NCBI GenBank assembly: GCA_041656175.1
Contig: JBBAEA010000142.1
Span: 1-8,442, forward strand
Source of the DNA: JBBAEA01 sp041656175
Lineage (GTDB): Bacteria > Myxococcota_A > Bradymonadia > UBA4248
Length of the DNA: 8,442 bases
Direction of reading: 5' to 3'
Within the stretch, counting starts at the first letter, position 1; each line of letters starts with the position of its first letter. Shown in pieces: positions 1 through 5,989 of the stretch. The notes under the pieces are model-generated. The model searched no databases, was not told the DNA's origin, and was given only the letters and a program-made list of their open reading frames with translations. The position numbers and the translations under genes are program-made.

Positions 1-3000
1 GTGTAATAGGTCAGTGCATCCAGCCCTTCGGTGAGATCTCTGATGTGCGCATCCACAAACTCGCGCTGTTGGTCGGAAACAACCCTGTTGCCATCCTTGT
101 CGGTTTTATCCCAGTTGGCAAGGATCGAGTCTAAGTAGTCGCCCTTGTCTATTGTTTTAAACCAGTCGCTAATGCCATACCCGCCCCCGGGGTACCAGTC
201 GCTACTACCGAATGAAAACACCGAGGCAAAAACTCTGCCCACCCCGTTCCAGAAGGTGTTGTCCTCTTGGACAAACGCCCTGTTAATCTTCTCGTCTCTC
301 GCCTTGTTGAAAACAGCCACGGCGTCCTCTTGTGCTTGTCTTTTCGACTCGGTGAGAAGCATTTCTTTTAGCTTGAGCTGTTGCTCAAGGGCGGCGTTCG
401 TCGAACCCAGCCTCTCAAGCTCTTCTTCTTCAACCAGCGACAGCTTGCGCTTGGACGCAATTTCACTTAGTTCAACAATGCGCCCTTTGGTCTCTTTTAG
501 TTTAGAGTTAAGGCCGTCAATTTCGTTTTTTGTTTCCTCAAAGGCCTCTTTGCTTTCTTTTGCGGCATCTTTTAAATCCTGCAAAGACGGCCCCACGAAA
601 CCCTTTATTGCAGTAACTAAGCCCATTACTGCCGTGGTGATTGCCATAATGATCGCCCCAATTCCGGTGCCTATAAAAGCGCCCTTCATTATGGCCATAG
701 CGGCGACAAAAGCGCCCGCCACAAAAGTAATTAAGCCAACGACCTTTTGCGCGGTGCCACCCCAGCCGCTCGCGGCTCTGTTTAGCGTCATTAGCAACGT
801 AAGAATCGCAGTAATCGCGGCGCTCACACCACTCTTTTTAACCCTTGCTTCCGCTTGATCATGCGCGTGCTCGGATGCAACCAGCTCTTTATCGATTAAC
901 TCGATTTTCTGCTTTCGCAGATTAATCTCCTCTTCGCTTCGCCCCACCTGCTGTATCTCTGCCTCGAGCACAGCCTTTTGGGCGTTTAGGAGCGCTGTCT
1001 CTTCCTCATAAATGAGCCGAAGCTTTTCTTTTTGTTTTTCGACTGCTTGGTCTGTAAAGGTAATTACGTTTCTTATGCCCTGTGCCATTTGGGGGAAAGC
1101 TCCGCTGGCCGTCGCCCAAATTTTCTGCAAAACAGCGCTTAGAGCCGTAAAACCGAGCAGGATCGTGGGGATTATCACCAGAAGCCCATCCCCAAATTGA
1201 GCCACCCCGTTGAGCGCGGACGCTACCCCGTTCATGATGTCCAAAAACACCTTCACTATTGAGCTATCAAGCAACGCAGCAGAAAGCTCCTGAAACGATG
1301 CCGTTAGGGACTGCATCTTTGCTTCTATACTGTCAAGGTAGGCTTCCTCGTATTTTGCTTCTGCGGTTCCCGCAGACCCCGCCGAGACCTGAGCGTACTC
1401 GGCTGCCTTGCTGTAATTCTCGAACAAGACAAAGAATTTTTCTTGCTGACGAGTGCCAGCGGCGGCGGTCGCAATGGCGCGTTTTTGCACACTATCGTAG
1501 CTCGCCCACTTTTTGCTAATTTCATCCAAAACGGTGCCAAAGTTCCTGAACTGCCCCCCCGAATCTCTGAGAGATATGCCCAGAGCGCTCAGAACTTTTT
1601 CCATATCGTTTAGACTTTCGCCGGTTTCGTCATCTATAAACTTGCCAGCTTTGACGTTACCAACGCGGGCAAAAAGTGTTTTGAAAAAGGTTCCCACACT
1701 TTCTGCGCCGTCTTGCGTCGTCTCTTGTACAACCGCCAAATAGCCTATTAACTTATCGAGGCTAACTCCCGCCAAGTTTGCGGACACCGCTGTTTCGGCC
1801 ATGCTCTTTCCGAGATCGCCCGCGCTTACAGCGGCCACCATGTCCACTGCGGTAAACTTATCCACGATAGACGTACTGTCTTCTATCGCAACTTTATAAC
1901 CTTTGATAGCGCTGGTTAACACCTTCGCGGCCTCAGCCGAACCTATTTGTCCCAGCTTGGATAGCATCAGAGAATCTCTAATCAGCCCGTTGGCTTCGGC
2001 TATACTATAGCCCTGCCTCAAAAAGGTATCTGCGCTCTCTGCCACTTGAGTCGCCGCCGCGCCCAGCTGCCGCCCCATTCGCGCGTACTCCGCAACGAGC
2101 GCCTTAGTCTCCTCTCTTGTGTATCCCGTCGCTATCTGTAAGTCGGTCACAGCTTTATCCAGTTGAACCACGTTTTGGTAAACCCGACTCAACGCTCTGG
2201 CCAAAGCCCCTGTTATAGCAATCGTCAGGGTGTCTATAACCTTCTTACTAAAAGACTTCTTGAGTTTGTTGCCAAAGGTGTCAGTCTCCACCGACAGTTT
2301 TGAAAGCTGAGCACTGGCATCTTTGGTTAGCGCGGCAAGCTTCCTTGTTTGATCCGCGGCCTTTGCGGGCTCGGTGCTTAGAGGTTCTTCAGCCTGCTTT
2401 GCGAGATGGTGCATTGTCGCAGCCGCCTCTTTGCTGTGCTTGCCCAAGTCTTTATAACGCTCAATTAACGCCCTCGCGTTTGCCTGCGCGCCCTTGTGCC
2501 CAACCCCTTGGCCTTTGTCCTGCTCGTCCGCCGACGCCTGTTGTATCCGCAACACCTCGCTGTGCGCGTCGGCATACTCTCTTAGTAGCTCAACATGCTC
2601 TTTACCAATGCCACCAGCCTCGGCCACGTACTCAACCTTATCATAATAGGCCTCAGTTAGTCTTTCGACTTTCTTCTGCTGCAGGCTGGCAGCCCCGCCC
2701 TTCCGCCTAAGACCAATAAGCTTAGTCTCTTCAGAGAAAATTTCCTTCAGCTCTTTTTTAAGCTCTCTAAAAATCTTTAGCTGCTCTTTCTCCGCCTCAT
2801 TGGTTTTTGTGCCCGCCCTGACCGAACTCCCCGGTGACCCCTTTGTCCTTAGATTTATGTCTAAGCCGCCAAGTTTTTTTTGAATTTCGCTGCGGAGGCC
2901 GTCAAGCTGCTTGCCGAAGTGATCGGTATTTATGTTAATTTTCAGCTTTATTTGGTTTGCGATTTGTTCGAGCTTTTCTTTTATGGCTTTCCCCGACCCC

Positions 3001-3062
3001 TTGTCTATCCGCGCGCCGCCTTCTACGCCGAAAAGCATCTTTATAATGTTTTTAGTAGCCAC
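1..3062 (-). CDS. Tail tape measure protein, TP901 family (C-terminus beyond window)
   Basis: This is the scaffold that sets tail length and is packed inside the tail tube. I translated the frame by hand from 3062 and found it open to the left edge, about 1020 codons with no stop, so the C-terminus is missing. The start is GTG at 3062, six bases after a strong GGAGG (3069-3073); the protein begins MATKNIIKMLFG. Residues about 75-265 are charged and helical. Residues about 295-575 match the TP901 tape measure core, with stretches such as YARMGRQLGAAATQVAESAD and LRQGYSIAEANGLIRDSL. Hydrophobic segments follow at about 625-648, 745-760 and 773-825, probably the membrane-active part. A glutamate- and lysine-rich coiled coil spans about 825-920. 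It is separated from the upstream 140-aa gene by two hairpins. The family call is from remembered sequence patterns, but size, position and composition all agree. Confidence 0.93.
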   Translation of the reverse strand, partial: MATKNIIKMLFGVEGGARIDKGSGKAIKEKLEQIANQIKLKININTDHFGKQLDGLRSEIQKKLGGLDINLRTKGSPGSSVRAGTKTNEAEKEQLKIFRELKKELKEIFSEETKLIGLRRKGGAASLQQKKVERLTEAYYDKVEYVAEAGGIGKEHVELLREYADAHSEVLRIQQASADEQDKGQGVGHKGAQANARALIERYKDLGKHSKEAAATMHHLAKQAEEPLSTEPAKAADQTRKLAALTKDASAQLSKLSVETDTFGNKLKKSFSKKVIDTLTIAITGALARALSRVYQNVVQLDKAVTDLQIATGYTREETKALVAEYARMGRQLGAAATQVAESADTFLRQGYSIAEANGLIRDSLMLSKLGQIGSAEAAKVLTSAIKGYKVAIEDSTSIVDKFTAVDMVAAVSAGDLGKSMAETAVSANLAGVSLDKLIGYLAVVQETTQDGAESVGTFFKTLFARVGNVKAGKFIDDETGESLNDMEKVLSALGISLRDSGGQFRNFGTVLDEISKKWASYDSVQKRAIATAAAGTRQQEKFFVLFENYSKAAEYAQVSAGSAGTAEAKYEEAYLDSIEAKMQSLTASFQELSAALLDSSIVKVFLDIMNGVASALNGVAQFGDGLLVIIPTILLGFTALSAVLQKIWATASGAFPQMAQGIRNVITFTDQAVEKQKEKLRLIYEEETALLNAQKAVLEAEIQQVGRSEEEINLRKQKIELIDKELVASEHAHDQAEARVKKSGVSAAITAILTLLMTLNRAASGWGGTAQKVVGLITFVAGAFVAAMAIMKGAFIGTGIGAIIMAITTAVMGLVTAIKGFVGPSLQDLKDAAKESKEAFEETKNEIDGLNSKLKETKGRIVELSEIASKRKLSLVEEEELERLGSTNAALEQQLKLKEMLLTESKRQAQEDAVAVFNKARDEKINRAFVQEDNTFWNGVGRVFASVFSFGSSDWYPGGGYGISDWFKTIDKGDYLDSILANWDKTDKDGNRVVSDQQREFVDAHIRDLTEGLDALTYY

Positions 3063-3068
3063 CCTGAC

Positions 3069-3078
3069 CCTCCTTTTT
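3069..3078 (-). promoter_or_regulatory. Ribosome binding site of the tape measure gene
   Basis: On the minus strand AAAAAGGAGG lies six bases before GTG at 3062. It decides the GTG start over the in-frame ATG eight codons later, which has no comparable site. Confidence 0.8.
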
Positions 3079-3096
3079 ATCACCCGTATATATGAA

Positions 3097-3115
3097 GGGC
3101 TCGATAAACGAGCCC
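3097..3115 (-). other. Hairpin in the tape measure leader
   Basis: A perfect 7-bp stem, GGGCTCG with CGAGCCC, closes a 5-base loop on the minus-strand transcript. It is followed by TTCATATA, so the U-tract is poor and it is not a convincing terminator. It lies about 18 bases upstream of the tape measure ribosome binding site and about 17 bases after the preceding terminator-like hairpin. It could be a 5' stabiliser or an RNA processing site of the tape measure message. Confidence 0.55.
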
Positions 3116-3132
3116 GAGTTTTCAAAATTAAA

Positions 3133-3156
3133 GGGCGGCGCTTTTACGCACCGCCC
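3133..3156 (-). terminator. Terminator-like hairpin after the 140-aa membrane protein gene
   Basis: Nine base pairs (one G-U) form between GGGCGGTGC (3156-3148) and GCGCCGCCC (3141-3133) around a 6-base loop. The stem is followed on the minus strand by TTTAATTTT. It starts 12 bases after the stop codon at 3169-3171. With no visible promoter before the tape measure gene, it is probably a partial terminator or is read through by late transcription. Confidence 0.65.
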
Positions 3157-3168
3157 AGATGTTGTCCT

Positions 3169-3591
3169 TTATACAAAATATTTTTCGCCTAGCCTTGTGG
3201 CTTGCCGCTCGAACCAAACTGCATCATAGTCCGGCAGAGAGCGCCTGCGCTCAGGCTTCAGTGCAACAACTATGCGCCGATACCAGTATCTCACCGCCGA
3301 AGGCACCCCGATTAAAACGGGGAACAGCGCGCCAAAAATTAAATTCTGAATCCCGTGTCCGGCCTCGTGCCTCTTTATACTGTCGCTTGCGCACCAGCTC
3401 ACAAAAAAGAAAGCCCCGAGCGAAAGTCCGCCCCAACGCACACCAACCTCAAAATATATGTTATAATGAAACCTCTTGGGCTTATACCCAAGGGCGATTA
3501 GTACAACGGCCACTGCGGCACCCGCACAAGTCATAAGGGCGCCCCACGTGCACGACACCACCCAATATAAAATGGTTTTAAAAACTTTCAT
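3169..3591 (-). CDS. Small membrane protein with HEAGH (HExxH) motif, possible zinc metallopeptidase
   Basis: This is a 140-aa protein starting MKVFKTILYW. An in-frame ATG lies upstream at 3645 inside the preceding gene, but 3591 is preferred because it follows that gene's TAG by 10 bases and begins directly with a membrane segment. The ribosome binding site GAGAAGG sits unusually close to the ATG, so this start is less certain than others. Predicted membrane segments are at residues 7-34 and about 50-68, with a third hydrophobic stretch at about 84-100. HEAGH at 75-79 directly follows the second segment and fits a zinc-binding HExxH. The C-terminal WFERQATRLG (126-135) supplies a glutamate (E128) that could be the third ligand, as in EXXA-type metallopeptidases. 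I recall small Firmicutes and phage membrane proteins of this general pattern, without known function. Peptidase activity is inference. Confidence 0.75.
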   Translation of the reverse strand: MKVFKTILYWVVSCTWGALMTCAGAAVAVVLIALGYKPKRFHYNIYFEVGVRWGGLSLGAFFFVSWCASDSIKRHEAGHGIQNLIFGALFPVLIGVPSAVRYWYRRIVVALKPERRRSLPDYDAVWFERQATRLGEKYFV

Positions 3592-3601
3592 AACCTTCTC
3601 A

Positions 3602-3898
3602 CTATTTTTTTGCTTGCTTTTTCCCGTATGCATCAATTTTATCAAACGCGCGTTGCACCGCTTTTTCCACCACAGTCCTTGTGATAAGCGGCCTTAGGAT
3701 AGCAGGCACAAGTGCCATCGCCTGCTCCACCGCCTCTGCAAACTTCTCGGCTCCCTTTTTGTTGGGGAGCTCAGCGTCGTCTATGACTTGCGGCAGCGCG
3801 TTTGCAACGGTCACCTTTACATATTGATAATAGCTTAAAAATGTGCCGCCCAGCGCCAGCACAGATAAAACTATATTTGAAATTACATCCCAGTCCAC
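3602..3898 (-). CDS. Holin-like small membrane protein, LL-H holin type
   Basis: This is a 98-aa protein with one N-terminal membrane helix (about residues 5-25), a short linker and an amphipathic charged C-terminal half. KKGAEKFAEAVEQ (47-59) and PAILRPLITRTVVEKAVQ (65-82) resemble the C-terminal region of phage holins of the LL-H superfamily. Such holins make the membrane lesion that times host lysis. The start is GTG at 3898, seven bases after AAAGGAGG (3906-3913), a site that begins right at the TAG of the 173-aa gene. No endolysin gene is adjacent, and the gene lies between tail genes, so a role other than lysis is possible. The family assignment is moderate; the single-helix topology is clear. 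Confidence 0.72.
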   Translation of the reverse strand: MDWDVISNIVLSVLALGGTFLSYYQYVKVTVANALPQVIDDAELPNKKGAEKFAEAVEQAMALVPAILRPLITRTVVEKAVQRAFDKIDAYGKKQAKK

Positions 3899-3913
3899 AC
3901 CCAGACCTCCTTT

Positions 3914-4435
3914 CTATATTTTTGTATACTCTGCCGTCGCCGAGGCGACTGCCACACCCTTAGCTTTTTCGTTAAATTCTCTTATCGCATCGTGAACAAA
4001 AGGATTTGCATCTCTACTTCGCCTGCTCCAAACGCCGTCAACACCGCGCCAAGTCCCGCGCACAACCCCTCTTGCCGACCAGCCCCGAGAAAAATGCAAA
4101 ACGATGTCCTCAACTCCGTCGGGATACTTTTCGGGTTGAAGAGACTCTCTCTGAACGTTTTGCAAAGAAATGGATAGCGAATATCCGCCGTCCTTATCTT
4201 CGACAGGCTCTCCAACCAAAATGTCGTCCAAAGAAACACTGCTGATAACTGGCTTGACTTTTTCGAAAAGGATTTGCCTCATCTTTTCACCCCATTCGCG
4301 ATATTGTCGAGAACTCGAAACCTTATCTTTTTTTGGGTCATAATCAACACCGTATGTATCCTTGATCACCCTTTTGCCCTCCGCTGTTGCCGCGAATTCC
4401 TTTAGGCGACTTAGTATATATTTCTCGCTTATCAT
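3914..4435 (-). CDS. Conserved phage protein of unknown function (173 aa)
   Basis: This is a soluble, charged 173-aa protein. An ATG at 4489 is in frame but lies inside the 114-aa gene, so the ATG at 4435 (MISEKYILSRLKEF) is preferred. It follows the upstream TGA (4450-4452) by 14 bases, with GAGG overlapping that stop about 12 bases before the ATG. The N-terminal half is helical and lysine-rich. The middle has a beta-like stretch, GGYSLSISLQNVQ. The C-terminal half is rich in tryptophan and arginine (GWSARGVVRGTWRGVDGVWS) and is followed by FVHDAIREFN. That last part faintly recalls HK97 gp10-like tail completion proteins, but I cannot support the assignment. No signal peptide or membrane segment is seen. 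Its place between two membrane protein genes suggests co-expression with them. Confidence 0.75.
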   Translation of the reverse strand: MISEKYILSRLKEFAATAEGKRVIKDTYGVDYDPKKDKVSSSRQYREWGEKMRQILFEKVKPVISSVSLDDILVGEPVEDKDGGYSLSISLQNVQRESLQPEKYPDGVEDIVLHFSRGWSARGVVRGTWRGVDGVWSRRSRDANPFVHDAIREFNEKAKGVAVASATAEYTKI

Positions 4436-4449
4436 TACATTTTCGAACC

Positions 4450-4794
4450 TCAGTTCTTTAGTATCGTCCAGTCCTGCGCCTCTTCCCAAGCGCGGTCAAC
4501 AAACGAGTTCCCGTCAAGTCTCTTGTATTGACGGTAAAGCAACGCCATATTCTCATAGGCGTATTGTTTTATTTCTCCGTCGCGCTGGTGCTTATAATAT
4601 ATAGAGATAATCTCATTTCTTAAAAGACACCTATCCGTTTCCTTGGCGCGCTCAAGCTCTTCGTTTCGGCGCGCGCGCGCTTTTACTCCGCCCAAAATCC
4701 ACTGCCTAAATGGCTTAATTGCCATTAGCACAAGGGCGGACAGCCCCGACAGCGCCGACACCACCGCGCCGATTATTTTGATTATTTCCAGCAT
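4450..4794 (-). CDS. One-pass membrane protein of the lysis-associated/holin-like kind (114 aa)
   Basis: The protein begins MLEIIKIIGAVVSALSGL, with one membrane helix at about residues 4-26 and then a basic stretch (KARARRNEEL). The cytoplasmic part carries LLRNEIISIYYKHQRDG (57-73) and YENMALLYRQYKRLDGNSF (80-98). That pattern is familiar from small membrane proteins in the lysis or holin region of Clostridia phages, so it may help membrane disruption. The start is ATG at 4794, seven bases after GGAGGGG (4802-4808). A longer in-frame form from 4830 would begin inside the hairpin and is unlikely. The ribosome binding site is buried in a 9-bp hairpin, so translation is probably controlled. 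Topology is seen directly; function is inferred. Confidence 0.75.
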   Translation of the reverse strand: MLEIIKIIGAVVSALSGLSALVLMAIKPFRQWILGGVKARARRNEELERAKETDRCLLRNEIISIYYKHQRDGEIKQYAYENMALLYRQYKRLDGNSFVDRAWEEAQDWTILKN

Positions 4795-4801
4795 AGTAAG
4801 T

Positions 4802-4825
4802 CCCCTCCGGTGAGACCCAGAGGGG
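4802..4825 (-). promoter_or_regulatory. Hairpin burying the ribosome binding site of the 114-aa membrane protein gene
   Basis: On the minus-strand transcript CCCCTCTGG (4825-4817) pairs with CCGGAGGGG (4810-4802) over nine base pairs with one U-G, around a 6-base loop. The 3' arm contains the whole GGAGGGG ribosome binding site of the gene starting at 4794. An alternative hairpin at 4810-4830 (GTGAG with CTCAC, then CCC with GGG) uses the same bases and would free that site. The two cannot form together, which is the layout of a translational switch. Confidence 0.6.
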
Positions 4826-4839
4826 CTCACGCAATAGCT

Positions 4840-5466
4840 TTAATTTTTAGTTTCAGTGCCGTAGGCTTTTAGCAACTCGCCGATATCAAAGCCCTCGGGC
4901 GCCGCATCCTTTACACTGTCAATTATTTTTGTCAAATCTATATCCTTAAGATTTTCTTTCAGGCCTCCAAAAGCTTCGCCTATCATCCTAGCCATATATC
5001 TCCATCCTGCTGAATGAACCAAAGCCTGCTTTCGTGTCTCCACCAGCTCATCGAAGTCGAGAGTAAACGAATAAATCTCATTGTCGCCCACTATTTTTTC
5101 TATGTCATCGAACAGGGGCGTATATAGTAAAATGTTCCAAGAGAGATCAATATCTGCGGGCGGCGTAAAGTCTGTGTAGCACATTACCGCCCCGTAACGC
5201 AACGCAAAGTCGTAAAGTTGGGGGACATACCCATCAACACCGGCTCCGCTGTTCTCTTCTTCGAACAAAATGCCTGCGGCAAGCTGGACTGCACTAAGTC
5301 GCTTTTCCAAAGATGGCATGGGGTTTATTTTAACAACTGTTTCTGCCTCACCTTCGCCATAAATGACGCTTTTTGTCGGGTTGTCCAAAGCCCGCTCCTC
5401 CAGCAAAGCAACGAGCCCCCTAAGGGCTCCGGCGCTCTTAACTCTCGCCGCCTTCTTTTTTGCCAT
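4840..5466 (-). CDS. Tail assembly chaperone candidate (208 aa)
   Basis: This is a soluble 208-aa protein. It has a basic N-terminus (MAKKKAARVKSAG), then VVKINPMPSLEKRLSAVQLA (44-63), a region ending YVPQLYDFALRYGAVMCYTD, an acidic middle and a helical C-terminus. This order, a short beta segment followed by a helical region in which an acidic loop precedes YVP-x-FA-R, recalls small tail assembly chaperones in Clostridia phages. These bind the tape measure protein before tube polymerisation. The place downstream of the tail tube gene and upstream of the tape measure fits, although four small genes intervene. The ATG at 5466 overlaps the DUF1064 gene by 29 bases and follows AAAGGAG by about 10 bases, so translation is probably coupled. 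No convincing frameshifted second chaperone is seen. The family call is tentative. Confidence 0.7.
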   Translation of the reverse strand: MAKKKAARVKSAGALRGLVALLEERALDNPTKSVIYGEGEAETVVKINPMPSLEKRLSAVQLAAGILFEEENSGAGVDGYVPQLYDFALRYGAVMCYTDFTPPADIDLSWNILLYTPLFDDIEKIVGDNEIYSFTLDFDELVETRKQALVHSAGWRYMARMIGEAFGGLKENLKDIDLTKIIDSVKDAAPEGFDIGELLKAYGTETKN

Positions 5467-5935
5467 AATCCATTTTCTCCTTTAATTCCTTTTGTTTTTT
5501 GCGAGCCCTTCTGCCCGCCTTTATAACGTCATAGTCCGCCCAGCCAGTTCCGTCGGCGCTGTCCTGCTTTGAATATCCAACCCAACGGTAACAAACCTCT
5601 GGATACACAAACCAAAACATTTTGCGCTTAAGCAAAGCGTCTGGTGTAGCCACGCCCTTCACGTCAATGACCTCTGTGCGGCCGTTAGCATATGTAATTA
5701 TAAAGTCCGCCTTATAATTTATTGCTTGTACATTCTTGCCTTCTCGCTTAAACGATGGCTGCAAGACAAAGTTTACTTGTCGCCCCCAACTTGCTATTGA
5801 CCCGTCTTTTTCGCCTTTCTTTACAATATCGCAATAAAATCTCTTTTCTAATTCACTATCAAAAACAATTCCGTCGGCGGTTCTTTTTGCTTCGTCTCTG
5901 GAAACATTAAATTTGTGTCCCTTTGTTTTTAGCAT
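5438..5935 (-). CDS. DUF1064 family protein, PD-(D/E)XK nuclease-like
   Basis: This 165-aa protein matches the DUF1064 pattern. It has GHKFNVS near the N-terminus, DGIVFDSELEKRFY at 21-34, YKADFIITY at 74-82, TEVIDVKG at 87-94, and a basic tail (AGRRARKKQKELKEKMD). The candidate active site is D77 plus D91-x-K93, with an acidic residue at E28 or E30 in the first helix. DUF1064 proteins are thought to be small phage nucleases related to Holliday junction resolvases or restriction-type folds. They usually sit among replication genes, so the position between tail tube and chaperone is odd. ATG 5935 is the only possible start, since an in-frame TAA lies upstream in the hairpin loop and no other start codon follows it. 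No ribosome binding site lies at normal linear distance. Confidence 0.85.
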   Translation of the reverse strand: MLKTKGHKFNVSRDEAKRTADGIVFDSELEKRFYCDIVKKGEKDGSIASWGRQVNFVLQPSFKREGKNVQAINYKADFIITYANGRTEVIDVKGVATPDALLKRKMFWFVYPEVCYRWVGYSKQDSADGTGWADYDVIKAGRRARKKQKELKEKMDYGKKEGGES

Positions 5936-5983
5936 GATAAATTGCGTATGGCGATGCCTTTATAACATCGCCATACGCCCTTA
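5936..5983 (-). promoter_or_regulatory. Leader of the DUF1064 gene: AAGG, 13-bp hairpin, start codon
   Basis: The minus strand reads TAAGG, then a perfect 13-bp stem (GCGTATGGCGATG at 5978-5966 with CATCGCCATACGC at 5956-5944) around a 9-base loop, then AATTTATC and ATG at 5935. Linear distance from AAGG to the ATG is 43 bases; with the hairpin folded it is 8. A second AAAGG sits in the loop. The tract after the stem is a poor U-run, so a pure terminator is less likely, though a role as 3' end of the tail tube message is not excluded. Confidence 0.65.
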
Positions 5984-5989
5984 ATACAA

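Noticed and set aside
145..858. A plus-strand open frame of 237 codons with serine-rich and alanine/isoleucine-rich stretches.
   Set aside because: It is antisense to the tape measure coiled coil and hydrophobic region, has no ribosome binding site and looks like the reverse reading of glutamate-, lysine- and alanine-rich codons.
2300..2710. A plus-strand open frame of 136 codons rich in proline, arginine and cysteine.
   Set aside because: Composition is typical of an antisense shadow of the tape measure gene, and no ribosome binding site or recognisable domain is present.
3062..3132. A possible promoter for the tape measure gene, with TTGAAA and TATATA on the minus strand.
   Set aside because: The two elements are about 27 bases apart, far from the usual 17, and the spacer is occupied by a hairpin.
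3159..3536. A plus-strand open frame of 125 codons across the HEAGH membrane protein.
   Set aside because: It is antisense, rich in arginine and serine, without a ribosome binding site, and the minus-strand gene in the same place has clear membrane segments and a conserved-looking motif.
4450..4830. An extended start for the 114-aa membrane protein at 4830 (adding MSPSGSHRRGLT).
   Set aside because: It would begin inside the regulatory hairpin without a ribosome binding site, while ATG 4794 has GGAGGGG at seven bases.
5411..5462. A slippery-like A AAA AAG at 5455-5461 followed by a hairpin (GAGCCC/GGGCTC, 5413-5429), resembling the -1 frameshift of tail chaperone genes.
   Set aside because: The slip from the 208-aa frame would end at TAA within a few codons, and the hairpin lies about 25 bases downstream, too far for known frameshift stimulators.
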